Shown here in pieces: positions 47,701 through 59,911 of a stretch of DNA of 64,000 nt. Source of the stretch: Gnetum montanum (taxonomy: Eukaryota; Streptophyta; Gnetopsida; Gnetales; Gnetaceae); assembly GCA_015680685.1 (NCBI GenBank), contig MNCI01019084.1, positions 327,504 to 391,503 on the forward strand, read 5' to 3'. The position numbers were made by a program, and so were the translations under genes. The first letter of the stretch is position 1. The number at the start of each line of letters is the position of its first letter. The notes beneath the pieces were generated by a model. It did not search any database. It worked only from the letters and a program-made list of their open reading frames with translations, and had not been told where the DNA came from.

Positions 47701-48640
47701 TCATGATGGGCCTTGCATGGGGTTATTAGCAGCAGCACCGCACCCCATCTTTAGCAGTTCTTCCAAAACTGAAATATCTGCATTGCTCAGAGCTAAATCT
47801 CATGTTTTCCCTCTCTGTCACAGATGAGAGGATACCAGTGCAGGGTCCCTTGCTTCAATGCCATGGAAACCCACTCAGAATGCCTCTGCTCACCCAATAT
47901 TTCCTCATCTATGGGTCTGGTTCGTGTCAACACTTCCAACAACATCATGCTGAAACTGTACACATCTCCTCTGCTCCAGGGCTCCACCCCTGTCACATAC
48001 TCTGCATTTTCGTTTTATTAAAACATCATTTTTCTAACCTAGGAAAGAAAGCACCGCTGAAATAAGTCATGTCTTCAAACATTAGGATTTGCCAACAGAG
48101 ATATAATGTGTAAATACTAAAAACTTACCAAGAGCAATGTACCCAACGGAGCCTTGTAATCTAAGAGAAGCTGCCATGTTTGAAGTCTCCGTAATCCTTG
48201 CCATGCCAAAATCAGAGAGAAGCAGTCATATCATCTTTCAGAAGAAGAACATTGTGGAGTTTCAAATCACAGTGTATTAGAGTGGGACAGCAGCCATTAT
48301 ACAGGTAAGAAAGAGCACTAGCAATATCTTTAATGAGCAGGAGTCTGGTTCTAAGGCTCAATGGCATAAGTCGCCCATAGCGTGATGGTAAATGAAGCAG
48401 GTCATGGAGATTGCCATTGGGCATGAACTGCAAAATCAGAGCTCTTATATTCTGCCCACAACATGCAGTGATTATCTTGACCAGATTTCAGTGTCTGATC
48501 TACCCCAAAAATCTTGTCTCATCAGCAGTTGATTGTTCATCATCCTCCAAGTCCAAGCTATAGAACACCTTGACAGCCACATGTTGGTGCCAACATCTCC
48601 CATGCTGCAGCACGGGGCCATGATTAATTACTTTTCTTGC
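47701..48640 (-). pseudogene. LRR receptor kinase, kinase-domain relic
   Basis: Minus strand, kinase subdomains in order. HVAVKVFYSLDLEDDEQS holds the ATP-site Lys; RFLG*IRH*NLVKIITAC, QFMPNGNLHDLLHLP, KDIASALSYLYN and LIHCDLKLHNVLLL follow. The last has HCD for HRD at 48274-48266, a non-RD kinase as in LRR-XII pattern receptors. LSDFGMARI comes next in a shifted frame. A GT-AG intron (about 48128-48004) follows GSVGYIA, and exon 2 resumes with EYVTGVEPWSRGDVYSF and LLEVLTRTRPIDEE, then LALSNADISVLEELLKMG after a second shift. It ends in TGA at 47701. Broken by two TGA/TAG stops and two frameshifts. The P-loop and extracellular part are missing upstream, where element F is inserted at 48779. 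Confidence 0.85.
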
Positions 48641-48778
48641 TAAGGTATAGTTTCATTATTTAAAGCTATTACTTCATTCAAAAGATTGATCTCTTGATAC
48701 ACTGGATTCTTCCAATCAAAAGGTATCAAGAAACCTTAAAGTATTTATCGTTGCATTAAGTTCATCAACATTAGTTAT

Positions 48779-49666
48779 TGATGGGCAGCGAGGTACCCCT
48801 TATGCCCAACCCTATGAATCACAAGCATTCACACACGATCTAGTGGAATTCCATGGATGGAACTAGTTGTGGCATATAGATCATTATGTTTTGATTACAG
48901 TTTGCTATCTTCCCACTTAGACTAGTGGTAGCTTGTCACATATGGTTTAGTCCAAAGTCGGGCACATGATAATTGATGTTGTTCAGTCTTATGCTACTCC
49001 TAAAGATAATGAAGAAATCAATTATTTAAACTAATTAACAATGAAAAATAAATTCTAAACTACCCTACATGTGATGAGTATCTGTTCCTAGCCATTTGTA
49101 CATGCCTTGGACTTTGTGCAACTACTGCTAAGATTACCAAGCGTACCGTTACTGAGTGTACCAAACGGTAACACTATTAGGTTACTAATAATTACACTTA
49201 AGTGCTTGTGATTAGTTGTACTCATTCTTCTTAACAATAGGAATAATAAAGAGCAATAAATGATAAACATTAACTAAAGAAAATAGTAAGCATTTAAGTA
49301 ATTAAAAACAATAATAAAGCTAAGTGGATGCTACAATGATAGAAGTAATCTCAAACTTTATTACTGAGCATGTAACATGTTCAAGTATGTCACACTCAAA
49401 TAAGGATGTCATTCAATCACTTAACATCACATTGCAGGCATGCACTGGAAACTAATAAAATATTAAATCTATCATATTTCTATTACTAAAAATCTATTTG
49501 AATCTATATCTCAACTAGGCACCCAAGTGTCATATTTATAGGGTAGCATAGAAGGGACGATATCAGATTCCTAAGATCAAAGGTTATGCCCCAATATCAA
49601 ATACTCGACATTCCAACCCCGATATTGGATACTCGATATCAACTCCTTACAAAACATGACTCATCT
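48779..49666 (-). repeat. 3' LTR of element F
   Basis: 888 bp. Minus strand runs from AGATGAGTCATG (49666, expected TGATGAG) to CTGCCCATCA (48779). CCAATATC and GATATTGG motifs in U3 at 49560-49640. Flanked by receptor-kinase sequence on the low side. Confidence 0.88.
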
Positions 49667-49849
49667 TACCCCCACAACTAAATGAAAACTCATCTTCAAA
49701 TTAAAAAAAAATGAGGAATAAGTTATTTACAAAATATTGGGAAGGTATGGGATTATTGACTGAGTTAAATAAATACACAAATTGACTTTTCCATGTCACA
49801 ATGGTGTTTTACAAAAATGGATACAACATGACAAAACACAAAATTGGGA

Positions 49850-52597
49850 AATCTCATGTAATTTCAGGACGTGCTGGCTCTTCCATTGGCTACTTCCCTT
49901 TGTCATTAGGCTTCTAGAATTTATAGCAAGTCAGGAGCACCTACAACTTCTCTTTCTTCATTCTTGGATCATGTACCATCCAAGTTGATGGGCTAATGTG
50001 TGCTGGAACTGGTACATCCCACAAACACAGTATCTATAGAAACATTTAATTATCTTTTGCTTACCATGTTGTAAACTACCATCGTTCTTCCTCAAAAGCT
50101 CTGGACGTTTTTCTTAATTTGTGATAATCTATTAATCTCTTGGCCATGTTTGAAGCTACAATTCTTTGCCCATGGTAGCAAGCCTTAATTGTTTCTAATT
50201 CTAACTTTACCATGTGGAGTTTTTGTAGAACATTTTTCCTATTTGCAAACTCTTTTTCATATAGGGCATAGGTGGTTGCTACTTATTGTTCTAACTCATT
50301 TCTGGGCTAACCAGTTGTTAACATGGTAAGGTTAGCATAGGAAAGATTAGCTAACATTATGTACTCTTTCAAATCTTCAATCTACGGGTCCTTGTTATTC
50401 ACCTCTACTTGGTGGACAAGGAGTAACTATCTAAGATGGACTACCAATCAGGATTCTATGCTGACATGGAACTAATGCAAACCTTTGCCATCTAGATTTC
50501 TTTTTCATTAATCTATTTATACATGCCAATCTAGTCTAAAAAATGTTTTTTTAGCTTCTCATGCTTCTTAATCTCATTTTTCCATGTGCTTATTTCAATT
50601 GTAGACTTTTGGTGTATTGCACACACATTCACCATTGAGAGGGTTCAATTCTCTCTGGGCAATCTACTTATATCCTAGTTGACCCTCACTAGTTACTCCC
50701 TCAACTAGTGGATACTTTCTTCCAAAATGTTTTTTTGTTTCTCAACAGTGGTCAACCTTGCATTATTAGCAACAAGCTATTTATTCTTCTCTTGTGCAAT
50801 AGTCAATGCCTTCACATGGGCATATGCTTGTGCTTCAGTAGATAAGGCATTCTAGATCACTTTCTTCTTTTCTTGTTCAACAACTTTGTTCTATTTAATC
50901 AATTGGCCAAGTTTCTTTATTTAGAATTATTCCAATTGATTAGGCAAAATGAATTGGAAAGGATCCCTTCTTTTAGCTCTCAAGGTGACAAGCTTATGTT
51001 GTGATCTATGCACTTCTACTTCTACATGCTATTTCCTAATCTTAGTCATGACCAACTTTACTTTTGTGGCAATGAGGTTGCATTGTATTGCAATGACATC
51101 ACTGGGAATGTTTAACAAAGTTGTCATAACTTCTCCAATTTGTAGCAATCTGTCAAGCACATCCTCATGGGCCACCGAAGTCATTAAAGTCTCAACTAAC
51201 ATTTGTGCATTTCTAATTTGGATCAAGTCAACTAGGGGCACAACAGAAACATTAAAGGATTCTTTAATGTGGTCTATGATAACTTCTACTACACCTACCA
51301 AGTCTTGGTGCTACATGACCATGACTATGGTACCTTATTTCATTTTGAGCACCACTTGAAAATATGTAGCATTTCCAAAGATCTATTGTCACCATTGGGC
51401 TTCTCCTTTTGATTGCAAAGAAATCTACCCCCTTGATGGATCAATAGAAATTGTAAGTTGCATGAAATTATTGATTGCTCGAAAGAGATATGATTCATCC
51501 CTACTTCCTTAACTAAGAGTTTCAACTATTCTCTATAGATGGTTCATTACAGGCCTATAATCTTACAACAATGATGATGGAACTTATGGCTCTTGCTATT
51601 TTTTTGGTTCTTACTATGGTTCTTTCTCTAGCTCTCATTCTGGCTTCTTTTTTAGTTCATCACCAAGGTCTTTCCTTAGTGCTATTGGTTTGAGAAACTT
51701 AGAGAAAGAGGCATTTTAAGCCCTCCTAAGAACATCATTGGTGTAGCCTAGGATTCTGGCACACTTGCATAGTTTTCTAATTAGGCAAGAGAATGGAAGT
51801 GTCAGTTTCCTTACCTTTCTTTTCTCAAACTTCCTTTGAATTTCCATAAATTACAACTAGGAAAAATTGACATTATATTTTTCCCATTGATATTGCACTT
51901 CCTCTGGCCCCATAAGTTGATATTTTGTTGATCCCTTTAGTTGGGAAGAGGTGGTATGTGCCGATTTTGAAGTAAATCCTCTCTTCTAGAGTCAACTCAT
52001 TGTATATTTTGTTTTCTTTATTGTATGCTCACTTCAACCATAGCTTCCTAGTTTCTGCATTAGACCTTGTGGACAGATGCACCACCTTGGCCCCCACATT
52101 AGGTATGTTCAGAGCTTCTACAATGGCCTTGACTGAAAAAGAGACAGAGACTCTGCTAATGTTGACAGTGGTTCCTTCTTCCTTTTATGCCAAAATTGGT
52201 ATGTCTCACTAAGGTACAATTCCCCACTTTCAGAGAGGATGTGCCATAGAGGCAATTTCTAAAGCTAAGTTTTGACCACCTCATGAACAAATGCCACAAA
52301 TGGCCTTAAGTTCATTTCCACAATGATAGTGGTCAACATGGATCTCTCCTAGATGGCTTGGAGGCATTCTTGGGACAACATGAGGCATTGTCCTTGTACT
52401 TGAGCCTGTGGTTCTATAGTCTCTACTTAGATCAACTACCCTATAGTACAAGTCTCTTAATAAATGCTAAATGATTAGGCCTCTTGTTTTTCATGCTTGA
52501 TTGGTGGGCCTTGTTCTCCTAGTTGGCCTCTGCCATCTCTCAAGCATTTACTTGCACCCTGCAAAGGTCCTTCTTTTCCTCCTCTTTTTGGGGCCAT
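49850..52597 (-). pseudogene. ORF2 coiled-coil protein, element F
   Basis: Starts MAPKRGGKEGPLQG at 52597. It then matches the D copy: FRPFVAFVHEV, LPFSCLIRKLCKC, ARILGYTNDVLRRA, and MTSVAHEDVLDRLL at about 51155. A long Gln/Glu/Lys-rich coiled coil follows to near the LTR. The 90-residue open piece at 51301-51029 is the longest intact part of its middle domain. Stops are mostly TAG or TGA. Function unknown. Confidence 0.65.
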
Positions 52598-52899
52598 CTA
52601 TAATCAATTAAGGAACTGTTGTTACTAAGGCGTTTTCCATTTATCATTAATAGGTTTATTCCTTACCCATGACCTTAGTTCTATGAAGTTCTTAGCTCAT
52701 GTGATTGTAGAGTTAGAAAAATTTCAACAACAATGCCCAAAAAGTGTTAACTTCTTTTATGGTCCTTTGCAATTGGCTGCTTTTTCATTATACATGACTT
52801 ATAATGATGGTTATGATCCCATGGGTAAGATAATTAAAATTTCTAGCATACATATGATGAATTGTTCATTAAAACACTTAAGGTTTTTAACATTCTTAC
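52598..52899 (-). other. Putative leader intron of ORF2, element F
   Basis: Minus-strand donor GTAAGAATG at 52899, acceptor GATTATAG ending at 52598 just before ATGGCCCC. 302 nt against 300 nt in D. Element E is inserted 12 bp upstream of the donor. Confidence 0.55.
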
Positions 52900-52911
52900 C
52901 CTTATAATACC

Positions 52912-53715
52912 TGATGGTACATGATATCACATGGGCCATGATATCGTGTCCACCCTTGCGATATTGTGTATGCGATATCATAGCTTGTCGCCAGTTCTAT
53001 AAATAAGAGGTGGATCTCTCTTGTTTTTCAATCTAGATCTAGACCCTTAGCCAAACTCTGGCAGTTTTACCATTCTAGAGATAGAATAATTTCCATGTGC
53101 TCATAGTAGGAGTCTCAAAGTGAACAAATCTTTATTTGAGCAAATTGTACCTGAGCACACGTTTGTGTACAAAAATAAAGATGAGCTTTCTAATAAACCT
53201 TGCAGCATGTGGACTAAGCTAAATAGGAATTAATTAATGTTAAATATTTAAATGCTTTATTAGACAATTAATCTCTCTCAACCCTTAACTCTCCTAGTTA
53301 AGTGCATTCAATACGACCGCTTCGAGCACATGTGTGACACTTGGTAACGCAGTAACAAGCAGCATTTGGTAATTCTAGTAGCATTGCATTGGTTCAGGGT
53401 GTGTACGACAAGTAGGAATGGATACTGATGCTAGGAAAATTAGAACTTAGTTAGTGAAATTTATTTACTTAGTCTCTACACCCTTTCCCCTCTTAGCATA
53501 GGTGTTAAAAAGAGAAAAGATATAAAAATCACATACCTCAAACTTACTTAACCATACAATCATGGCAAATACAAGTAAGTTTCAGAGGACAATGATTGAT
53601 TAACCTTAAGTGTTCCACTAGGGTGTGTAAGCACTTAGTCCTTGGAGTTCGATTGAATCATGTGTGCACGCTCTTATTCGTATGGTTGAGTGTAGGGATA
53701 GCTCACCATTCATCA
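52912..53715 (+). repeat. 5' LTR of element E
   Basis: 804 bp, TGATGGTACATG to CCATTCATCA. GATATCG-type motifs at about 52925-52982, TATAAATA at 52998-53005, AATAAAGA in R near 53175. Confidence 0.92.
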
Positions 53716-53733
53716 TTGGCACCGTTGCCAAGG
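53716..53733 (+). promoter_or_regulatory. Primer-binding site, tRNA-Asp type
   Basis: TTGGCACCGTTGCCAAGG, the best-preserved tRNA-Asp site in the window (two transitions from TGGCGCCGTTGCCGGGG in the part compared). Confidence 0.82.
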
Positions 53734-53768
53734 ACATAGTTGTTTGTGCACTACGTAGAACATAGGAG

Positions 53769-56362
53769 ATGATTTACATCATTTGGAAGCTTAAACGAAC
53801 CCTTAGGGTTGATCATAAGAAAAATAAGATAATGGTAAATGGCACACCGAATAAGACTAAAATATCTTCTTCTTCGAACAAAAGCACTTCACTGCCTAGA
53901 AACAACACTAGAGACAGTCGGCAACACAACACACATAACCAAAATCTGCTAGTGCCTCAGCAATTTCGAGTAGTATATATTCATCATGATGAATATGTAC
54001 CTGAATTTACTTTTATCCTGCATCAAGATGAGCAACTGCGTTGGAGAGACTTGGAGGGTAACATAGTGTTACCTCCAGATAGAGAAGTCCCAACATGCTC
54101 CTTCGTTCCTTGACATGAATAGGCATGTCACAGTTATATGCTAAGTACGTTGCATGTGAATATGATACAAGGGATCACCATCCCATAGAAGCACAACGTC
54201 AACGGGACTTGCATCAAGAGAGTTACCACACATCTTTGAAGGGCAAAGGCCTTCGTAATGCTTCACCTATCTTAAACAAAATTGAGGGTGGTGAACCTGT
54301 TTTCATAGGTTCCCAAAAAAATGATGTTCCCCCTCCTAATGATGGTTAGGAGGTGGTGTATCAAAACCTACACTCCACGATTCACAATCATGGTTCTAAT
54401 TCCCAAGAACACCAAGTGTTCAATGAGGGAACACGAACACATGATAAGGGTGAGCATTTTGATTTTCATCATGATCAGAGCCAGGACCATAGAAGAGAAG
54501 GTAGGGAACATCGTCATGGAGATGGTTCTCCTTCTTCTTCCCCTTCATCACAACATTCACCCTCTCCTTCAACATCAGGAGGTAGTCATAAAGAGCCTAA
54601 CGGTGAGGATAAGGATAAACATAATGAGAAACCTCGATGAGAGAGTTGAGAAATAGGCCGAGGGCACTCTAGAGAGTCAAGGCATGAAAGAAGGGAATGT
54701 AGGGAACCACATAGACATCACAGACACTATGAGAGAAATGACCACAAAGAACCCCTACTTGCAACTCATAGCATGTTAGACATCACGGAGGCTGTTAGAA
54801 TTCCTACAAGGCACCAAAAAGATAGCAGGATCAAGAGATTAGATATGAATAATATTCCACGATTTGAAGGGGGATACAACGCTGATCCTCATAACCACTT
54901 ACAAGCATTTCATGATGCTTGTGCCTTGCAGAATATTGAGAATGAGTGGAAAAAACTAAAGCTATTTCCAAGGACACTAATAAAAGAAGCCGAAAGCTGG
55001 TACTAGTCCTTAGAATCGAAAACCATTAGAAGATGGAGTACAATGCTAGAACTGTTTAACGATAACTATCAAACATACTCCCGAGTGTCCAACCTGCGAA
55101 AGAAAATCCAAGGATGGAAGTAGGGAAATCATGAATCCTTGGATGCTACCATGGACTATTATTATGCATTGTTACATCGTTGCCTGGGCCATGGTTACAC
55201 ACAACGGGATCAACTCCACCATCTCATAGATGGACTTAGGCATAGCACGTATGCCCAAGGGAGATTATTAGAGCTTAAGTTCCATCAGGTCCATAGATTT
55301 TTGGAGCAAGTAGCTAAGGAAGAAGGAGAGCTACACAAGAGAAAAAGTGCAGAAGAGTACAACCCTGATCCTTCCCTTCGAAAGAGGGGAGTGAGATTCT
55401 ATGAGGATGAGGATGAGTCATCACTTGAAGAGTTGGTGAATAGGAAAATCTTGTTGCTCCAAAAACTAACAATAGAAGTGTCAGCTAAGGTAGATCGAAT
55501 GTGGGACTCCTAAGATAGTAGATTTAAAACCGTTCTCAAAATTGTAGAGGAGTCTAGGGAGCAAAGTAGTGACTGTGATAAAAAGAAAATAAGGGATTCG
55601 GACCATGCACGTAACAAAGATATGGGTAAAATGACCATCACTAAAGAGGTTGTAGATTTGGATACAAATAATGATGATGGATGTGAGATGTGATAGTATG
55701 ACCATCCTAAGGGATGTTTCCCAATCATCTCACATCTGCAAGAGTCCAGGGTGTTTGCACTTAATCCATGACTTAACAAATGGCAAGCACCCCATCGGTT
55801 ACCTTATCCCCAAGGTAACCCAAGGTAGTTCCACCAACTGTTAACGTATTATCCAAGTGGAACTCTACCACAACCTATTGAGCAACACCAGCAATGGCAA
55901 TACCCATAGTCATGGGGGATTCCACCGCCTAGGAAACAATACCCTTACCGACAACCGGATCCATATGGCTACTATGAGCAGTAGAAAAACTCTCCAAGTG
56001 ACTCTATTGGTCACGTGACCCGACACTATCAGTACCAATCTCAGGAGTATTATAGGACTCCTTCTCTTGGGAAAGACACACCACATGCATACCATCCTCC
56101 AAATCCATCTACCACTCTCACACCAATAGCTTCATTACCACCCGCTCTAGTAATGCAAGGGGAACTCCCCACTCAACCACAGCAATGTAATGCTATGAGA
56201 GCTGTAAATCTCCAACCCACTACTAGTTCTGACAACTGCACAAAGATAAGATCTTTCTTCAAAACGAACAACCCAAACAAGCTCTCACAACCAAAAGTGA
56301 TTGAGCCTCTGAACGTTCCTCCATCAAATAAGGCTTCGGAGCTCCCTTCAAATCAAGAATAG
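53769..56362 (+). pseudogene. gag of element E
   Basis: N-terminal part 53769-54113 with VPQQFRVVYIHHDEYVPEFT; a His/Ser-rich linker with SSPSSQHSPSPSTSGG near 54540; gag core from 54773, with LDMNNIPRFEGGYNADPHNH, HDACALQNIENEWKKLKLF and, after a TAG, YYALLHRCLGHGYTQRD and HHLIDGL. A VAKEEGELHKRKSAEEYN region follows, then a Pro/Gln/Tyr-rich stretch to 56362. Three of the in-frame stops (55004, about 55120, about 55511) are TAG or TAA; two of these replace probable Gln. It is the most readable gag in the window. Confidence 0.85.
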
Positions 56363-56429
56363 AGCTTAATGCATATGGTTATGTTAACACATACCGTTAC
56401 TGACTAGATCAAGGTAGGCCACCTTCCCA

Positions 56430-56877
56430 AGAAATTCTCTGATCCTGGAAGTTCCTTAATTTATCTCCAAGTTGCTGGGAATGAACCCCGTAAATCTCTT
56501 CTGGACTCAGGTTCCGGAGTCAACTTAATATTGCAAAAAATGTATATAGCCTAGAACCTAGCTCTATTAAAGAAGAGTAATATTTGCTTAGATCTGGTGG
56601 ACTAGTCCATCACTATTCCCTTGGGACTGGTTGAGGACATTGTTACCACTGTGTGTGGTTGGTAATACCCAGCTGATTTCCTAGTGATCCAAGTAAACAA
56701 TGACAAAAGGGACTTTCCAATGATAATGGGAAGGGCATGGCTAAGTACCATGAATGCATGCCTAGGAATCCATGATCTTTCCCTAGAAATATCTAAGGAA
56801 AACAGTTTTGGAAAGATCGAGAAGAAGAAATTTCCATGCATCACATACAGTGATACAGAGGATGATTGTGTATAGGA
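56430..56877 (+). pseudogene. Retropepsin-like protease of element E
   Basis: LLDSGSGVNL places the catalytic Asp at 56504-56506 (D-S-G). About 70 codons on, FPMIMGRAWLSTMNA is the second conserved retropepsin motif. The open end 56684-56875 continues with IHDLSLEI. Two or three stops lie between. After 56877 there is no reverse transcriptase; the coding trace fades by about 57180. Confidence 0.75.
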
Positions 56878-57180
56878 ATGTCCACCATTGTCTGCATGCA
56901 ACCAATGTGCACCAGAGATTAACATACAAAGGTGCCTATATATAGTAAGCACACAACAAGAAAACACTTAGTGGTTGATAGCTAATCAAGAGAGAAACTC
57001 ACTAATATGCATGGAACTAACTAGAGAAACAACTTGCGCTCACGACGAAAGCATAGATACACTGGAACAAGAGGGTTGCCAGCTTCCAATCCTTAACTTG
57101 AAAATATCAATTGAGAGAAGTTGGAAATTTCTAAGAAATTTAAATAAGTGCTCATCATTTTGGATCTCTCCCTTTTAATT

Positions 57181-59095
57181 TAGTTATGGGGGAGATGGCC
57201 ACCAATGCTAATCAATCAAGGCCCTCAGTTTCTTTTGAGTTTTCTTTTACACTGTTTTGTTTTACAAATTTCTTTTACTTTTTTTTTTGCAACATCGTTC
57301 ATAATTTTTCATTTATTTGTGTGTTTATTTATTTATTTTTTATTTTCATTTTGTTAATTTTGTTACTTAATAAGTTCTCCAAAGATGGTATGAACTGTAT
57401 TCCATTGATTGCTAATGTTTGGTTTTTACCTTTAAGTTATGATGTTGATACTTTAGTATGGTTCTTTTGATATAATAGGCAATGACTCCACTTCATCCAT
57501 ACATCCATAAATTTTTGTGATCTCTCTTGGCTTGGAACTATATAGTCCCTTTCTCAGTAATAAGAACTATCAACAAATCAGTGACTGGGTATTTCTCAAA
57601 CTAAGGAAAAAATAAAGGATTCAAAAGGGTGTGACTTCAAGGGGACTTGATGCATTTGTGCTGGCCATTCCCTTAGGTGCTTGGATGTTTCCTTCTTGGG
57701 TTTTCCTTACCATTCCGATGATCACCCCATTATCAGCAAGCTGAGCTAATAAAAATAATAAGTCTTTGCATGGTGTGGTTCTCATGGAAAAAGCCAAAAA
57801 GAAGAAGAAGAAGAAGAAGAAGAAGTGAGAATTCAAAGCACACCCCTTAGATGAAATAATCATTTGGGCTACAAGCACTAGTTATGGAACTAAATAAAAT
57901 ATTTTCCTCTAACTAAGGCCCCTCCTCACTTCCTACTTTCTCCTCTTCTGTTTCCTCAAAATGGTGGTGACTCTTTGGTGGAAGCATTTGGGTTACTTCA
58001 GGTGCATGGATTGGCCGAATGCATTAATGTGAAGTCATTGAATGTGGTTTTTTTGAGGCTGAATTTGGAATGATATCTACTAAGTCACTTTAACCATTAA
58101 TACACAAGGGGCTATACACCACCTTGTTCTTGAGACTCCATTCCATTCTCTTCTTCCATCCTTCGTTCTCCATTTTACACCTCATTGCTAGTTGTATCAA
58201 TAGCCCATACTCTGGTTGATGCATTTTTTTCTTTTTGGTAAAACTCTTGTGGTTAAGAATTTAACTCTTATCTCCAAATGACATTCCTAGAGCCTACAGA
58301 CTCTTTGACTGTGGGATTTTCATGGTATTAAGGGCATAAGCCTGCTTTGGGGAGGACCCACTGGCATTCCTATTTGGAGCATTAGTTAATTTCTTTCCCA
58401 TAAACATTTTTGTAATCAACATCTATTTTTTTCATTTCCATATTTGACATCCATTTTATCGGTGTACCGTTGTTTCTTTTTCTCCATCTTTTCTATTCCT
58501 TATCTATTTTCCATTCTCTCACTATCAAAGGTTTGCTCTTAGTCATGGGGATCCTGGTCCAATTTTTTCAATTTTCTTCTAACCCCTACACCTCAGGTAG
58601 TCACCAATATTATATCTTTAGATCTGCATTAGCCATATCACAACAATGGGCCTTACACCGAGGCAAGGTATCAACTGCATTGTGATTCATTTACCCTTGC
58701 TAATTTAAGATTGTGTTGTGTGTGCAGATGGCAATCATACAACAATGGATTGGATCTGGAGGGAACACTTGGAATGGACTGGTGCTAAAGCAGTATGCAA
58801 GGAACAAGATTGATGACACACTTATGGATATACAACGAAACACGCAATCTTGGTGATGGTAGCAATAAACTTCTTCTTTCTCTCTCTCTCTTCTATCTTC
58901 TCTCTCAGCTACCAAATAAGGCAGGATGTCAAATGTGTATAGTGTTCACTCTTGCTGTCATGAACACTAAATTTTGTCATGTGTTGTAATGATGATTTGT
59001 TCACATGTCACCCCATCTACCATTAGCATCATTTGAGTCAATAATCCCATACCTTCCCAATATTTTGTAAGGAACTTGAGGATGAGTTTTCATTC
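57181..59095 (+). other. Spacer of element E
   Basis: No gene. Starts at TTATGGGGGAGAT, contains the conserved GGGCATAAGCCTGCTTTGGG at 58332-58351 and a GAA/AAG microsatellite, and ends in the polypurine tract GTCATGGGGGTA before the 3' LTR. Confidence 0.65.
57797..57827 (+). repeat. (AAG)n microsatellite
   Basis: About nine uninterrupted AAG units within the spacer of element E. Confidence 0.95.
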
Positions 59096-59108
59096 AGTCA
59101 TGGGGGTA

Positions 59109-59911
59109 TGATGGGACGCGATATTGCATGGGCTGTGATATCGTGTTCACCCTTGTGATATTTCGTACACAATATCACAACCCGTCACCAGTTTTATAAA
59201 TAAGAGGTAGCTCTCCCTTGTTTCTCAATCTAGATCTAGACCCTTAGCCAAACTCTAGTAGTTTTACCATTCCAAAGATAGAATAATTTCCATGTGCCCA
59301 TAGTAGGAGTCTCAAAGTGAACGGATCTTTATTCAAGAAAATTATACTTGAGCACATATTTGTGTACAAAAATAAAGATGAACTTTCTAATAAACCTTGT
59401 AGCATGTGGACTAAGCTAAATAGGAATTAATTAACGTTAAATGTTTAAATGCTTTCTTAGATAATTAATCTCTCTCAACCCTTAACTCTCCTAGTTAAGT
59501 GCATTTAGTATGACTACTTCGAGCACGTGTGTGACACTTGATAACCCAGTAACGAGTAGCGTTTGGTAATCCCAGTAGCATTGCACTGGTTCAGGGTGTG
59601 TACGGCAAGTGGGAACAGATATTGATGCTAGGATAATTAGAACTTAGTTAGTGAAAGTTAGTTACTTAGTCTCTTCACCCTTTCCCCTCTTAGCATAGGT
59701 GTTAAAAAGAGAAAAGAAATAAAATCACATACCTGAAACTTACTTAACCATACAACCGTGACAAATACAAGTAAGTTTGGGAGGACAACGATTGATTAAC
59801 CTTAAGTATTCCACCAGGGCGCATAAGCACCTAGTCCTTGGAGTTTGACTGAATCGTGCGTGCACGCTTGTATTCGTATGGTTGAGTGTAGGGGTACCTC
59901 ACCACTCATCA
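59109..59911 (+). repeat. 3' LTR of element E
   Basis: 803 bp, TGATGGGACGCG to CCACTCATCA, TATAAATA at 59195-59202. Confidence 0.92.

Larger units (their letters stand above)
52912..59911 (+). mobile_element. Element E: gag-protease LTR retrotransposon
   Basis: 7.0 kb, inserted in element F. LTRs 52912-53715 and 59109-59911, tRNA-Asp-type primer site, gag, retropepsin, a 1.9-kb spacer and a polypurine tract. No reverse transcriptase or integrase and no ORF2. Flanks are ATACC (52907-52911) and ATACA (59912-59916), a 5-bp duplication with one change. F homology resumes at once on both sides (compare about 31080-31140 in D). Confidence 0.9.

Noticed and set aside
57621-57878. 85-codon frame with a run of Phe
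   Set aside because: The Phe run is the complement of the AAG microsatellite.
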